Shown here in pieces: positions 51,076 through 61,300 of a DNA stretch of 64,000 bases. Position 1 is the stretch's first letter; each line of letters starts with the position of its first letter. The notes below the pieces were generated by a model. It did no database searches, was not told the DNA's origin, and worked only from the letters and a program-made list of their open reading frames with translations. Source of the stretch: Chromobacterium violaceum ATCC 12472. Its GTDB lineage: Bacteria > Pseudomonadota > Gammaproteobacteria > Burkholderiales > Chromobacteriaceae. Location of the stretch: NCBI RefSeq assembly GCF_000007705.1, contig NC_005085.1, positions 3,171,752 to 3,235,751 on the forward strand, read 5' to 3'. A program made the position numbers and the translations under genes.

Positions 51076-51858
51076 ATGTGCCAGCTGCTGGGCATGAATT
51101 GCAACACCCCTACCGACATTCTGTTTTCCTTCGAAGGCTTCCACCGCCGCGGAGGCCTCACCGACCACCATGCCGACGGCTGGGGCATCGCCTTCTTCGA
51201 AGACAAGGGTTGTCGCGTCTTCCTCGACGACAAGCCGTCGGTGGAGTCGCCGGTCGCCGACCTGGTGCGGCGCTACCCGATCAAGTCCGAGAACGTCATC
51301 GCCCACATCCGCAAGGCGACGCAGGGCGAGGTCAATCTGGCCAACACCCACCCGTTCATGCGCGAGATGTGGGGCCAGTACTGGATCTTCGCCCACAACG
51401 GCAATCTGGAGAGCTTCCATCCCGAAGCCGGCGAACACTACCGCGCGGTCGGCACCACCGATTCCGAGCGCGCGTTCTGCCACCTGCTGGAAAAGCTGCG
51501 CGCCAAATGGGCGGAGCCGCCGGAAGCGGAAGCGCTGTTCGAGGAGGTGGCCAGGCTGGCCGCCGAGATCAGCGCCCGCGGCGTGTTCAACTTCATGTTG
51601 AGCAACGGCGAGGCGCTGTTCGTCCATTGCTCGACCCATCTGCACTACATCATCCGCCGCGCGCCGTTCAACACCGCCCACTTGGTGGACGACGACGTCA
51701 GCGTGGACTTCTCCACCGTCACCACGCCGCGCGACCAGGTGGCGATGATCGCCACCCAGCCGCTGACCGACAACGAGGCCTGGACCGCGCTCTCCCCTGG
51801 CGAACTGATCCTGTTCCGCGACGGCGCGCCGCTGCTGTCGCGCAAGCCGGCAGCCTGA
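51076..51858 (+). CDS. Class II glutamine amidotransferase (YafJ/EgtC-like)
   Basis: 260 residues with the nucleophile Cys directly after the start Met (MCQLLGMNCNTPTD) and family motifs GLTDHHADGWGIAF, IAHIRKATQGEVNLANTHPF and WIFAHNGNLE. Hydrolyses glutamine to supply ammonia, or acts on gamma-glutamyl compounds. ATG at 51076 is fixed by the required Cys2; a longer upstream frame would destroy it. Divergent from pgaA. Confidence 0.9.
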   Translation: MCQLLGMNCNTPTDILFSFEGFHRRGGLTDHHADGWGIAFFEDKGCRVFLDDKPSVESPVADLVRRYPIKSENVIAHIRKATQGEVNLANTHPFMREMWGQYWIFAHNGNLESFHPEAGEHYRAVGTTDSERAFCHLLEKLRAKWAEPPEAEALFEEVARLAAEISARGVFNFMLSNGEALFVHCSTHLHYIIRRAPFNTAHLVDDDVSVDFSTVTTPRDQVAMIATQPLTDNEAWTALSPGELILFRDGAPLLSRKPAA

Positions 51859-51915
51859 CACCGGAACGGCGATAGGCGTTATGCTGACGGGAACCGCCTT
51901 CAGCACGGATACGCC

Positions 51916-53721
51916 ATGAGCCGTTTCGACCTCAGCCAGCCGCCGTTCGACAACCTCACGCCCGCCGAGCGCGACGCGCTGGAGGCCCGCGCCGACATCG
52001 TCTACTTTCCCGACGACGCGCAGATCATCGGGCCCGGCCAGCCGATCGACGCGCTTTACATGGTGATCAAGGGCGTGGTGCGCGAGCTTGCCGACGATGA
52101 AACGCTGGGCCGCTGCCACGTCCGCGACGTTTTCGACGCCCGCGCGCTGGTGGCCGGCCGCGCCTCCAGCCGCTTCGTCGCCGAAGAGGAGGCGCTGCTG
52201 CTGGCGCTGCCGCGCGAGGCGGTGCTGGCGCTGACCGGCAGCAATCCCCGCTTCGGCGCCTATTTCTACGCCGGCGTCGCCGAGAAGATGGGCCTGCTCG
52301 CCCAGCGCGCGGGCGCCCGGGAGCTGCAAACCCTGCTGTCCGCCACCGTCCGCGACGTCGGCTGCCGCCAGCCGGTTTTCGTCGACGCCTCCGACAGCAT
52401 CCGCGACGCGGCCCGCGCGATGAAGGAACAGCGCAGCAAGTCGGTGCTGGTGCGCGGAGACGGAAAGCTGGGCATCTTCACCACCACCGACTGCCGCGAC
52501 GTGATCCTGGACGGCGTGGACAGCGCGGAAGCGGTGGGCCGGCACTGCAGCTACCAATTGCTGTGCGTGGAGCGGGACGATTTCCTGTTCAACGCGCTGC
52601 TGCTGATGACCCAGCGCAATCTGCGCCGCCTGGTGGTGACCGAGAACGGCGAGGCGGTGGGCATCCTGGCCCAGGTGGACGTGCTGTCCTATTTTTCCAA
52701 CCACTCGCACCTGATCGCGCAGCGGCTGGATCGCGCCGCCGATCTGGACGAACTGGCCGCCGTGGCCGGCCAGATCGACCGGCTGGTCCGCATCCTGTCG
52801 GGCCACGGCGTGCGCCCGCAGCAGCTCGGCCGGCTGGTGCAAGCGCTGAATGCCCGGTTGTTCGCGCGCGCCTGGCGCATGATCGCGCCGTCTCGGCTGG
52901 CCGAAACCAGCTGCCTGCTGGTGATGGGATCGGAAGGCCGCGGCGAGCAGATACTGAAGACCGACCAGGACAACGCGTTGCTGCTGCCCGACGGGGAAGA
53001 CTTCCCCGAGGCCGCGGCCTGCTGCGAGGCTTTCTCCGCCGCCCTCTCCCGCTTCGGCTATCCGCCCTGCCCCGGCGGCGTGATGGTCAGCAACCCGCAT
53101 TGGCGCCTGACCCGCTCGGAAATGCGCGATCGCATCCACCACTGGCTGACCCGTCCCGACGGCGAGGGCATGATGCGGCTGGCGATTTTCTGCGACGCGG
53201 AGTCCGTCTGCGGCGACGCCTCCCTGCTGGCGGATTGCCGCGGCTACCTGCAGGCGAAGCTGCAGGACGACGCGGGCTTTTTCTCCCGCTTCGCCCGCGC
53301 CGTCGAGCAATTCGATACGCCGCTGGGGCCGTTCTCGCGCCTGCGGACCCGGGAGCGGGACGGACGGGAGCTGCTGGATCTGAAAAAAGGCGGCATTTTC
53401 CCGCTGGTGCACGGGCTGCGGGCGCTGGCGCTGGAAAACGGCATCGCCGCTCCGTCCAGCGCGGATCGCGCCCGGCTGCTCGCCGCCGCAGGCAAGCTGG
53501 AAGCCGGGCTCGCCGACGACATCCAGGAAGCGCTGGCCTTCCTGTCCCAGCTCCGGCTGGAGCATGGCCTGAGGCGGCTGGATGCCGGCCAGTCGCCCGA
53601 TAACCTGATCGAGCCGGAAGCGCTGTCCACGCTGGAGCGCGATCTGCTCAAGGACGCGCTGGCGGTGGCAAAGCGCTTCAAGACCCAGTTGCGCCATCAT
53701 TACCGGCTGGGGAGCTTCTGA
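51916..53721 (+). CDS. CNMP-binding/CBS/DUF294 nucleotidyltransferase-like protein
   Basis: 601 residues: cyclic-nucleotide-binding-like domain at about 10-125 (GQPIDALYMVIKGVVRELAD), a pair of CBS domains at about 145-275 (KSVLVRGDGKLGIFTTTDC, LRRLVVTENGEAVGILAQVD), a DUF294 nucleotidyltransferase-fold domain (LLVMGSEGRGEQILKTDQDN) and its C-terminal substrate-binding domain. Probably a regulatory protein-modifying enzyme. It overlaps the downstream exonuclease by one base (TGATG), and the pair is often found together. Confidence 0.9.
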   Translation: MSRFDLSQPPFDNLTPAERDALEARADIVYFPDDAQIIGPGQPIDALYMVIKGVVRELADDETLGRCHVRDVFDARALVAGRASSRFVAEEEALLLALPREAVLALTGSNPRFGAYFYAGVAEKMGLLAQRAGARELQTLLSATVRDVGCRQPVFVDASDSIRDAARAMKEQRSKSVLVRGDGKLGIFTTTDCRDVILDGVDSAEAVGRHCSYQLLCVERDDFLFNALLLMTQRNLRRLVVTENGEAVGILAQVDVLSYFSNHSHLIAQRLDRAADLDELAAVAGQIDRLVRILSGHGVRPQQLGRLVQALNARLFARAWRMIAPSRLAETSCLLVMGSEGRGEQILKTDQDNALLLPDGEDFPEAAACCEAFSAALSRFGYPPCPGGVMVSNPHWRLTRSEMRDRIHHWLTRPDGEGMMRLAIFCDAESVCGDASLLADCRGYLQAKLQDDAGFFSRFARAVEQFDTPLGPFSRLRTRERDGRELLDLKKGGIFPLVHGLRALALENGIAAPSSADRARLLAAAGKLEAGLADDIQEALAFLSQLRLEHGLRRLDAGQSPDNLIEPEALSTLERDLLKDALAVAKRFKTQLRHHYRLGSF

Positions 53722-54329
53722 TGCTGGCGCGGCTGCGGCGGCGCTGGCTGCTGGCGAGGCTGCGCGACCCGGCATGGGCCGGCCTGCTGGACGAGCACCC
53801 CGGCGAAGTGGTGAGCCTGGATTGCGAAACCACCAGCCTGAACGTCAGCGAAGCCGAGCTGCTGTCGGTAGGCGCGGTGAAGCTGCGCGGCGACCGCATC
53901 CTGCACAGCGAAGCGCTGTACCTGCTGGTCAAGCCGGACAGCGTCCCCAGCGCCGGCAACATCGCCGTGCACGGGCTGCGGCGCCGGGACCTGGCCGAGG
54001 GTCTGCCAGCCCGAGAGGCGGTCTCGCGGCTGCTGGCCTTCATCGGCGGCCGCCCGCTGCTGGGCTACTACCTGGAATACGACGTCGCCGTGCTGAACAA
54101 GTATGTGAAGCCCTGGCTAGGGATAGGCCTGCCGCAACGGCAGATCGAGCTCTCCGCCCGTTACTACGACTACCGCTTCCGCCAGCGCCCCGACTCCCAC
54201 ATCGACCTCAGCCTGGACGCGCTGCACCGGGAACTGGGCGTGCCCGCGCTGCCGCGCCATGACGCGCTCAACGATGCGCTGAGCGCGGCGATGTTGTACC
54301 AGGCGCTGCGCCGCCGCGGCTTCGGATAA
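53721..54329 (+). CDS. DnaQ-like 3'-5' exonuclease
   Basis: 202 residues of the DEDDh family: VSLDCETTSLNVSEAELLSV (Exo I, DxE), a middle LGYYLEYDVAVLNKYV (Exo II) and LPRHDALNDALSAAML (Exo III, HD). Resembles polymerase III epsilon-type exonucleases not attached to the polymerase core. Coupled to the DUF294 gene. Confidence 0.9.
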   Translation: MLARLRRRWLLARLRDPAWAGLLDEHPGEVVSLDCETTSLNVSEAELLSVGAVKLRGDRILHSEALYLLVKPDSVPSAGNIAVHGLRRRDLAEGLPAREAVSRLLAFIGGRPLLGYYLEYDVAVLNKYVKPWLGIGLPQRQIELSARYYDYRFRQRPDSHIDLSLDALHRELGVPALPRHDALNDALSAAMLYQALRRRGFG

Positions 54330-54374
54330 GGCCGCAACATCTGTAAACATCTTTCCCTTCAGGCTGCGCCGCCC

Positions 54375-54390
54375 TGGCATGCCGCTTGCT
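54375..54390 (+). promoter_or_regulatory. Sigma-54 (RpoN) promoter
   Basis: TGGCATGCCGCTTGCT has GG and GC doublets 10 bases apart in the -24/-12 arrangement and matches TGGCAC-N5-TTGCW with one mismatch (T for C). It lies about 200 bases before the Gln/Ala-rich gene. An activator site was not identified. Confidence 0.6.
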
Positions 54391-54591
54391 GAACCCGATG
54401 CCGGCAAGCCATTGTTTCTGATAAAAAAACCGGAAACCCCGCGATTCCGTCGACGACAACGGCAAGCATTGAACGGCAAGGCGGCAACAATTGCCGGCCG
54501 GATGGGAGCCTGGCTCCAGCCGGCTGCCGCCAAGGACCGCAGCGGATCCGTGAAACGCTGCCCGGCAACATCGTTTTCAAGGAGAGGCACC

Positions 54592-55223
54592 ATGTCCATC
54601 AGCAACACCGATACCTCGAACGCCTATTGGCAACAGCTGCATTCGATGCATCAGCAGCGCCGCCAGGAGTTCAGCAAGCTGACCCAGTCGGTCCAGCAGG
54701 GCGACATCGCCGGCGCGCAGCAGGCGCTGGCCGCTTTGCAGCAGCTGAAAGGAAGCGCCGGCTCCGGCAGCGACCCCGATTTCAGCGCCATGCTGAACCA
54801 TGCCGTCAACGCGGCCTCCGCCAGCTCGAGCGACCCCTACGCCGCGTTGAACGACGCCCAGACAACTTCCGGCTCCTCCAGCAGCGTGTCTTCTCTGCTG
54901 AATGCCTTGGGACAGGATTTGCAAGCCGGCAATCTGAGCCAGGCCCAGCAAGCTTTCCAGCAACTGCAGCAGGGCCTGCAGCAAGCCGACGCCAGCCAAG
55001 CGGCCGCCATCACCTCCATCATCACCATGGCGGCCAGCAGCAGAGCGGCCAGACCGACAGCCTGGCCAGCCTGCTGAACGCCGTCAACGGCAACGGCGCC
55101 GCCTCCGGCAGCAGCGCCCTCTCTTCCCTCAACCAACAGCAAACCCAGGCAGCGCTCAGCCTGTTCCAGGCCAATGCCAGCAACAACGACATCTCCAGCC
55201 TGCTGATGTCCTTGTCGGTGTGA
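54592..55223 (+). pseudogene. Gln/Ala/Ser-rich helical-repeat protein gene, frameshifted
   Basis: An intact product would be about 210 residues. The first frame runs MSISNTDTSNAYWQQLHSMH through two similar repeats (AGAQQALAALQQL, LSQAQQAFQQLQQGLQ) to IITMAAS, then ends in a few random codons. A one-base shift restores SGQTDSLASLLNAVNGNG and the natural end SLLMSLSV at 55223. The break lies in a CAGCAGCAG tract near 55030, where slippage or a sequencing error is easy. Repeats of the type LQAGNLSQAQQAFQQLQQ occur in uncharacterised proteobacterial proteins. GGAGAGG precedes the ATG at 54592. Confidence 0.65.
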
Positions 55224-55279
55224 GCCCACGCGCGGCGGGCGGCACGTCCCCGCCCGCCGCGACACGCCGATTCCGGCGC

Positions 55280-55993
55280 TCAATGATAGGGCGTCAGCAG
55301 ACGGCGCATTTCCAGCCGGCCTTCCGGCGACTCGCAAGCCTGCCGCAGCCTGCGCATCGCATCCGCGTCGCCGGCAAGCCGGCTGGACTTGGCGACATAA
55401 ATGCGCAGCGGCTGCTCATCCAGCCTCCACTCGCCCAGCGCATCCGCCGCCAGCCCCGTCTCATCCAGCACATTGCCGCAACCGGGCCGCACACAGACGG
55501 TGGCATCCAGCCTGCCCGCCGCCAGCATCCTCGCCCCCTGCTCCATGTCGCCCAGCAGCACCTTGTCGTGCCGCACCGTCCGGTCGAATGCGTCCAGCGT
55601 GTGGCTGCCTCTCAACTCGCCGATAGCAAGCCCGGAAAAGCTCTCGGCCGACGCATGCGTCCGCCCTTCCCGCTTCAGATAGACCAGCGAGACGCTAAGC
55701 GTCGCCACTTCGCAGATGGCAATGCCATAACGTTCCCGCGCCTCGGTGGGAATGCCGAGATTGATCGCGTTGACACCGCTGCGCATGCCGTCTATCACCC
55801 GCAGATACGGCCTCGCTTCGGCTTGCACCGGCACGCCGGACCACGCGGCGAGAAAACGGATGAAATCCGGGCCGACGCCCCTGTCGCTGTCGGCCACGCC
55901 CCACGGCTCCACCGCCAGCGTATAGGAATGGAAGGGCGCCGGCCCGGCAACAGCAGCCGACGCCCAAACCAGCCAAACCAACAGAGACCTCAT
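55280..55993 (-). CDS. Periplasmic solute-binding-like protein
   Basis: 237 residues with a signal peptide (MRSLLVWLVWASAAVAGP) and a layout of the family 3 (amino-acid-type) binding proteins: AVEPWGVADSDRGVGPDFIR, GIAICEVATLSVSLVYLK, and ARMLAAGRLDATVCVRPG. It is somewhat short and no transporter genes lie beside it. It may be a sensor-associated or stand-alone binding protein. GGGAGGG precedes the ATG. Confidence 0.75.
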   Translation of the reverse strand: MRSLLVWLVWASAAVAGPAPFHSYTLAVEPWGVADSDRGVGPDFIRFLAAWSGVPVQAEARPYLRVIDGMRSGVNAINLGIPTEARERYGIAICEVATLSVSLVYLKREGRTHASAESFSGLAIGELRGSHTLDAFDRTVRHDKVLLGDMEQGARMLAAGRLDATVCVRPGCGNVLDETGLAADALGEWRLDEQPLRIYVAKSSRLAGDADAMRRLRQACESPEGRLEMRRLLTPYH

Positions 55994-56264
55994 CTTTCCC
56001 TCCCGCTTTGACGGCGGCGAGCTTGCGGCGCCTTTTATCATGCCGGATGCCCTGGCCGTCCTACTTGCCTCGCTTCCGTCAGTGTAGATCAGCCGTCGCC
56101 CCCTTCTTCTCCGCGCCGGACAGGCCGGCGCGCGATGCATGCGCACTATTTTCATCAGGATATTCATTTGCGAAAACGCAGACCAGCTTCAGAAAATGTT
56201 GCTCGCATATAAAAGCGGCGTAAAATGCAAATGCGTTCACTCTCAACCACAAAGGCGTTCGATC

Positions 56265-56462
56265 ATGAAACCCGGTAATGCCGACAAGGACGGTCCCAGT
56301 CCGCGCAATCTATTGCAATACTGGCTGCGCAAGCGCAACGGCTCCCGCCTGAACACGCATGACAAACTGCATTTCGAACCGCTGCAGGAGGAACTGCTCC
56401 TCAACCTGATGGTGGTGGCCTGCATCCTGCTGCTGGCGCTGTACACCTACCTCAACCGTTGA
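56265..56462 (+). CDS. 65-residue tail-anchored membrane protein
   Basis: A charged N-terminal half (MKPGNADKDGPSPRNLLQYW, RKRNGSRLNTHDKLHFEP) is followed by one C-terminal membrane helix (LLLNLMVVACILLLALYTYL). No family recognised. AAAGGCG precedes the ATG. Upstream sequence is AT-rich. Confidence 0.6.
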   Translation: MKPGNADKDGPSPRNLLQYWLRKRNGSRLNTHDKLHFEPLQEELLLNLMVVACILLLALYTYLNR

Positions 56463-56578
56463 CCGCCGGGCCCGCCGCGCGGGCTCCCGCCCTTTGCGCG
56501 CGCCGCGCGACAAGTCTCCCGCGCCGAACTATCCTGTCAACAGCATGTCAGCGTACTGCATCCCAAACAGAGGAAACC

Positions 56579-57244
56579 ATGATGAGATTGTCCGTACTGA
56601 CGCTTTGCTGCGCCCTGGGATTGAGCCTGCCGGCCTGGGCCGACACCGCCGACAACCTGTTCACCGTGCCGCTGGACGCCTTCCAGCCCGGGAAGATGGT
56701 GCCGGGCCAGCGCGTGTACCAGAAGCCAGGGGTCGAGCTGAAGGCCTACCATTCGGTGCTGCTGGAGCCGCTGCTGTTTCTGCGCCAGTCGGAAGACGGC
56801 AGTTGGGAATTGCTGCAGGCGGGAGACGAGAACGCGATCGTCAACTATTTCCACGACCGCATGCAGGCGGAGCTGAAAGCCGCCGGCGTGCCGGAGGCGC
56901 TGCAGCCGGCGCCGGGCGTCGCCCGCATGCGAGTGGCCGTGACCGGTCTGAGCCAGGACAGGCCGGGCGTCAATGCCGCCGACCTGCTGCCGGTGAAGGC
57001 GGTGTTCAACCTGGCCCGCCTGGCCGCCGGCAAGGAGCCTTATCTGCTGAAGATAGCCAGCATGGCGCAGCTGGAGGACGCCCAGGACGGCAGCCTGCTG
57101 GCCGGCACCGTCAACCTGCGCCAGAGCGACAAGAACAAGACCAAGGAACAGCCGATGACGCTGGAGCTGGTCAAGCCGCTGATCGACGAGTGGTGCCGCC
57201 AGAGCGCGCGCCAGCTGGCCGCGCATCTAGGCAAGGCGCCGTGA
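56579..57244 (+). CDS. DUF3313-like exported protein
   Basis: 221 residues. Signal peptide MMRLSVLTLCCALGLSLPAW (cleavage after AWA), then a domain resembling DUF3313 outer-membrane lipoproteins (KAYHSVLLEPLLFL, VNYFHDRMQAELKAAG). It lacks a lipobox Cys after the signal, so it should be soluble in the periplasm. AGGAAACC lies before the ATG at 56579. Function unknown. Confidence 0.75.
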   Translation: MMRLSVLTLCCALGLSLPAWADTADNLFTVPLDAFQPGKMVPGQRVYQKPGVELKAYHSVLLEPLLFLRQSEDGSWELLQAGDENAIVNYFHDRMQAELKAAGVPEALQPAPGVARMRVAVTGLSQDRPGVNAADLLPVKAVFNLARLAAGKEPYLLKIASMAQLEDAQDGSLLAGTVNLRQSDKNKTKEQPMTLELVKPLIDEWCRQSARQLAAHLGKAP

Positions 57245-57245
57245 C

Positions 57246-57746
57246 TCAGAGCGCCTTGCGCATGAAGACGCTGTGCGGGTCGTCCGGGTAGTCGCCGAAC
57301 GGCGGGCAGAAATCGTAGCCGGCGCGCTGGTATAGCCGAATCGCCTCGTGCTGGTGGATGCCGGTTTCCAGCATCATCGTCTCGCAGCCCCTGGCGCGCG
57401 CCTGCTCTTCCAGAAAGGACAGCAGCGCGCGCGCCGCCCCCATGCCCCGGCTCTCCGGCTTGACGAATACCCGCTTCAGCTCGCCATATTCCGCTGCGCA
57501 GCACACCGCGCCGCACCCCAGCGCCGCGCCCTCCTCTCCTCGAATCACGGCGAAAGCCACATCCGGCTTCAACAACGCCGACACATCCACCCCGTAATGG
57601 CACTCCGGCGGATACAAGGGTTTCTGGTAGGCGTCCAGCTCGTCGATCAAAGCCATCACCTCAGGCTGGTCCGGTCTCTCCAGCCGGATCGACAGGCCGG
57701 AGACCGGCCGCGGCGGGGCCGCGATCGGCCTATCCTGCGTTTGCAT
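57246..57746 (-). CDS. GNAT N-acetyltransferase
   Basis: 166 residues. Motif A (VFVKPESRGMGAARALLSFL) and motif B (MLETGIHQHEAIRLYQRAGY) are clear; FCPPFGDYPDDPHSVFMRKA ends the fold. Substrate unknown. ATG at 57746 follows GAGGAAAG; an upstream ATG at 57776 is possible. It is 16 bases from the next gene upstream and converges on the DUF3313-like gene. Confidence 0.86.
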   Translation of the reverse strand: MQTQDRPIAAPPRPVSGLSIRLERPDQPEVMALIDELDAYQKPLYPPECHYGVDVSALLKPDVAFAVIRGEEGAALGCGAVCCAAEYGELKRVFVKPESRGMGAARALLSFLEEQARARGCETMMLETGIHQHEAIRLYQRAGYDFCPPFGDYPDDPHSVFMRKAL

Positions 57747-57762
57747 CTCTGCTTTCCTCGGT

Positions 57763-58248
57763 TCATTGATGTCCATCGCCGCCCATATCACGCCGGTATT
57801 TGACGAAGCCGCGCTTGGCGTCGCCGCGGAAACCCGCCCGCAAAAAGAAGCGATGCGCGTCTTCGCGTCCGGCGGAACTGAGCAGCATGATCTTGGAGCA
57901 GTCGCGCGCCAGGCTGCGCCGCTCGGCCTCGCGCAGCAATGCCGCGCCCAGCCCGCGGCCGCGCCAGCGCGCGTCCACCACCACATTCTCCAGCACGGCG
58001 AACGGCTGCGCGCCGTACATGACGTCTTCGCAAAAACCGAGCCAGGCGGTGCCGGCCAGCTCTGCGCCGCATGCGCATACCAGCACCTGCGCCCGCGCGC
58101 CGTCGGCCAGCGCGTCCAGGCGTTCCGGCAGCACGCGCGTGCGCGCATCGCCGGTCAGCTGGCGATACAGCGCCGTCAGCGCTTCGGCATCGGCGCCGGC
58201 AGCGAGCCGTATCTCGAGCGTATGCCCCGCATCGGTGCGCTCCATCAT
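57763..58248 (-). CDS. GNAT N-acetyltransferase
   Basis: 161 residues. VLENVVVDARWRGRGLGAAL is motif A (RGRGLG), with DCSKIMLLSSAGREDAHRFF and AGFRGDAKRGFVKYRRDM as motif B and the C-terminal strand. ATG at 58248 follows GGGAG. Forms an operon with the next GNAT gene. Unrelated to it beyond the fold. Confidence 0.87.
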   Translation of the reverse strand: MMERTDAGHTLEIRLAAGADAEALTALYRQLTGDARTRVLPERLDALADGARAQVLVCACGAELAGTAWLGFCEDVMYGAQPFAVLENVVVDARWRGRGLGAALLREAERRSLARDCSKIMLLSSAGREDAHRFFLRAGFRGDAKRGFVKYRRDMGGDGHQ

Positions 58249-58364
58249 TTCCAGCTCCCGAAACGACAAGGCCCGCCGTATGGCGGACCCGGGTGAGGCA
58301 AAGGCCACAATCTAGCAGGAAACGGTTGAGTCGGCAGCCCCGAAAATGACGGCGGCAAATCGGA

Positions 58365-61300
58365 TCAGGACATTTCGCCTTCCAGCTGTTGCCAGCCCTC
58401 GTCCTGCCGCCAGCGCTGGCACCAGTCCATCACCTTGTCGGCTTCCATAGGCCGGGCAATGCCGAAGCCCTGGGCATAGTGGCAGCCCAGGCTGCGCAGC
58501 AACGCGGCATGCTCCATCGTCTCCACGCCTTCGGCGATCGCCTTGCGCGCGAAAATGGAGGCCAGCTCGATCACGCCCTCGACGATGCGCCTGTCGTCCT
58601 GGCTGCCTATCATGTCGTGCACGAAACTGTTGTCTATCTTCAACGTATCCACCGGCAAGCGGCGCAGGTGGGTCAGGGACGCGTGGCCGGTGCCGAAATC
58701 GTCCAGCGCGAAATGCACGCCGAGCTCGCGGCAGCGCTGCAGCACCCGTATGGTCTGCTCGACGTCTCCGGACGCGCTCTCCACGATTTCCAGCTCCAGG
58801 TGCCAGGGCGGGACGTTCGGGTACCGCCCCAGCACGGTGGATAACTGCTGGCTGAAATCGGTGCGCAACAGGTAATTGGTGCTGACATTGGTGCTGATCT
58901 TGATGTGGAAGCCGGCCTCCGCCCAGCGCGAAACCTGGCTGAGCGCCGCATCCAGCACCCACAGCCCGAAAGCGGCCTCCAGCTCGTTGCCGGACAGGTG
59001 GGGCAGGAATTCCGCCGGCGCCAGCAGGCCGCGCCTGGGATGCCGCCAACGGATCAGCGCCTCCACGCTGATGATCTCGCCGCTCTGCAGGTCCACCACC
59101 GGCTGATAGAACAACGCGAACTCGTCATGGACCAGCGCCTGGCGCAACAACTCCAGAAATTGCCTGTGTTCCTGCGCCTTGCGGTCGTTTTCCGGGTCGA
59201 ACAGCTGGTAGCGGTTCTTGCCGGCATCCTTGGCCAGGTACATCGCCTGATCGGCATGGCGCAGCAGCGTGTCGGGATCCACATTGTCCTGCGGGTACAG
59301 GCTGACGCCGATGCTGGCCGTGACGCCGACCTCGGCGTCGCCGACCGGCATCGGCCGCGATGCGGTGGCCAGCACCCGGTCCAGCACCAGCATGCACTCC
59401 TCGGGGGATCCGACTTCCGACAGCAGCACTACGAACTCGTCGCCGCCCAGGCGCGCCAGCGTGTCGTCGCCGCGCAGGATGGACTTGAGATTGTTGCTCA
59501 CGGTCACCAGCAGTTGGTCGCCCACCGCATGGCCGTACTTGTCGTTGACGGCCTTGAAGCCGTCCAGGTCCAGGAAACAGACCGCGCAGGACCGGCCGCT
59601 GCGATTGGCCCGCACGATGGCCTGGCGCAGCCGGTCGGACAGCAGCCGGCGGTTGGGCACGCCCGTCAGCGGGTCATAGTGGGCGACGCGGTCGAGCTCC
59701 GCCTCGTGCTGCTTGAGCTGGGTGATGTCGGAGAAAATGCCGATGTAGTGCTGCACCTGTCCCTGCTCGTCGCGCACCACGGAAATCGACAACAGCTCGG
59801 CGTACAGCTCGCCGCTCTTGCGGCGGTTCCAGAGTTCGCCGCGCCAGAAATCATGGCCCTTGACCGAATTCCACAGCTCTTCGTAAAAACTGATGGGCTG
59901 CTTGCCGGACGCCAGCAGGCTGGGCTTCTGCCCTATCGCCTCTTCCGCGCTGTAGCCGGTGATGCGGGAGAAGGCGTTGTTGACCTTGGTGATCACGCCG
60001 TCCGGATTCACCATCAGGATGCCTTCGTAGCTGCTGTCGAACACCGCGGCGGCTTCCTTCTGCGTCTGCTCGAACACCTTGCGCTCGGTAATGTCGGTAT
60101 GGGTGCCCGACATCGACAGCGGCTCGCCCCTGTCGTTCCGCTCCACCACGCGCCCGCGCGACAGGATCCAGCGCCAGTCGCCGCCGCGGGTGCGGCAGCG
60201 TATCTCCACTTCGTGGCTTTTCATTTCGCCGCTCAGGTTGCGCTGGATGGAGTCGCGGGTGCGCTCCACGTCTTCGGGATGCACATGTTCGTACCAGCTG
60301 TCCGCCGTGATGTGCATCTCGCCGGGACCGTAGCCCAGCATGCTTTCCCAGCGCGGACTGACCTGGAAGCGGTTGGTTTCCAGGTTCCAGTCCCAGAAGC
60401 CCTGATCGGAGCCCGCGATCACCCGCGCCAGCTGGCGCTCGCGGTCGCGCAGCTCCTGTTCGGCGCGGTGCTGTTCGGTCAAATCGCGGCCGAAAGCGAT
60501 ATAGCGGCCGTCCTTCATTTTGCCGGAAGTCAGATCGACGCTGACGGTGCCGCTCTTTTTCAGCCTCAGCTTCCACTCGGACCGCAGGAAAGCGCCGTTG
60601 TTGATCTTGGCCAGATGTTCGGCCAAGAGCCCCAGGCATTCCGGCGCCACCAGGTCGTGGATGTGCATTTCGCGCAAATCGTCCAGGCTATGCCCGGTCA
60701 GACGGCAGGCTGCGGGATTGGCGAAAATGAAGTAGCCGTCCACGTCGGTGACCCAGATCGCGTCGCCCGCCTCGTTCAGCACCAGGCGCAGATCTTCGTC
60801 GGCTCGCTTGCGCTCGGTGATGTCGGACAGGTTGCCGACCAGCCTCACCGCGGCGCCGCGCTCGTCCCACTCCACCGCGCGGCCGCGCGCCTGCAGCCAG
60901 CGCACGCCTTCATCCTGCCGGGCCAGGCGGAAGTCGATCTCGATGCGCGGGGTCTTCCCGCGGCGGTGCGCCTCTATCGCCTGCAGCACATAAGGCAGGT
61001 CGGCCGGATGCACCATCTGGCGGAAAAAGCGAAAATCGCCGCTGTCATCTTCGGGCTGGGTGCCTGTCACCTCGTAATAGCGGGAAGAGCGGTACACCTT
61101 GCCGCTGCGCAAATCCCAATCCCAGAAACCGTCGCTGGTGGCTTCCGCCACCAGTTGCAGGCGGGATTCGCTGGCTTTGACCTGCATCGCCATCCGCTTG
61201 CGCTCGGTGATGTCCTGCATGGTGCCGTACAGGCTGACGATGGCTCCCTCCTCGTCTCGCCTGGCTTCGCCCCGCATCGTCAGCCAACGGCTTTCGCCGT

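Noticed and set aside
54592-55223. Programmed ribosomal frameshift in the Gln/Ala-rich gene
   Set aside because: No slippery heptamer or downstream pseudoknot was seen; a simple slip in the CAG tract explains the break.
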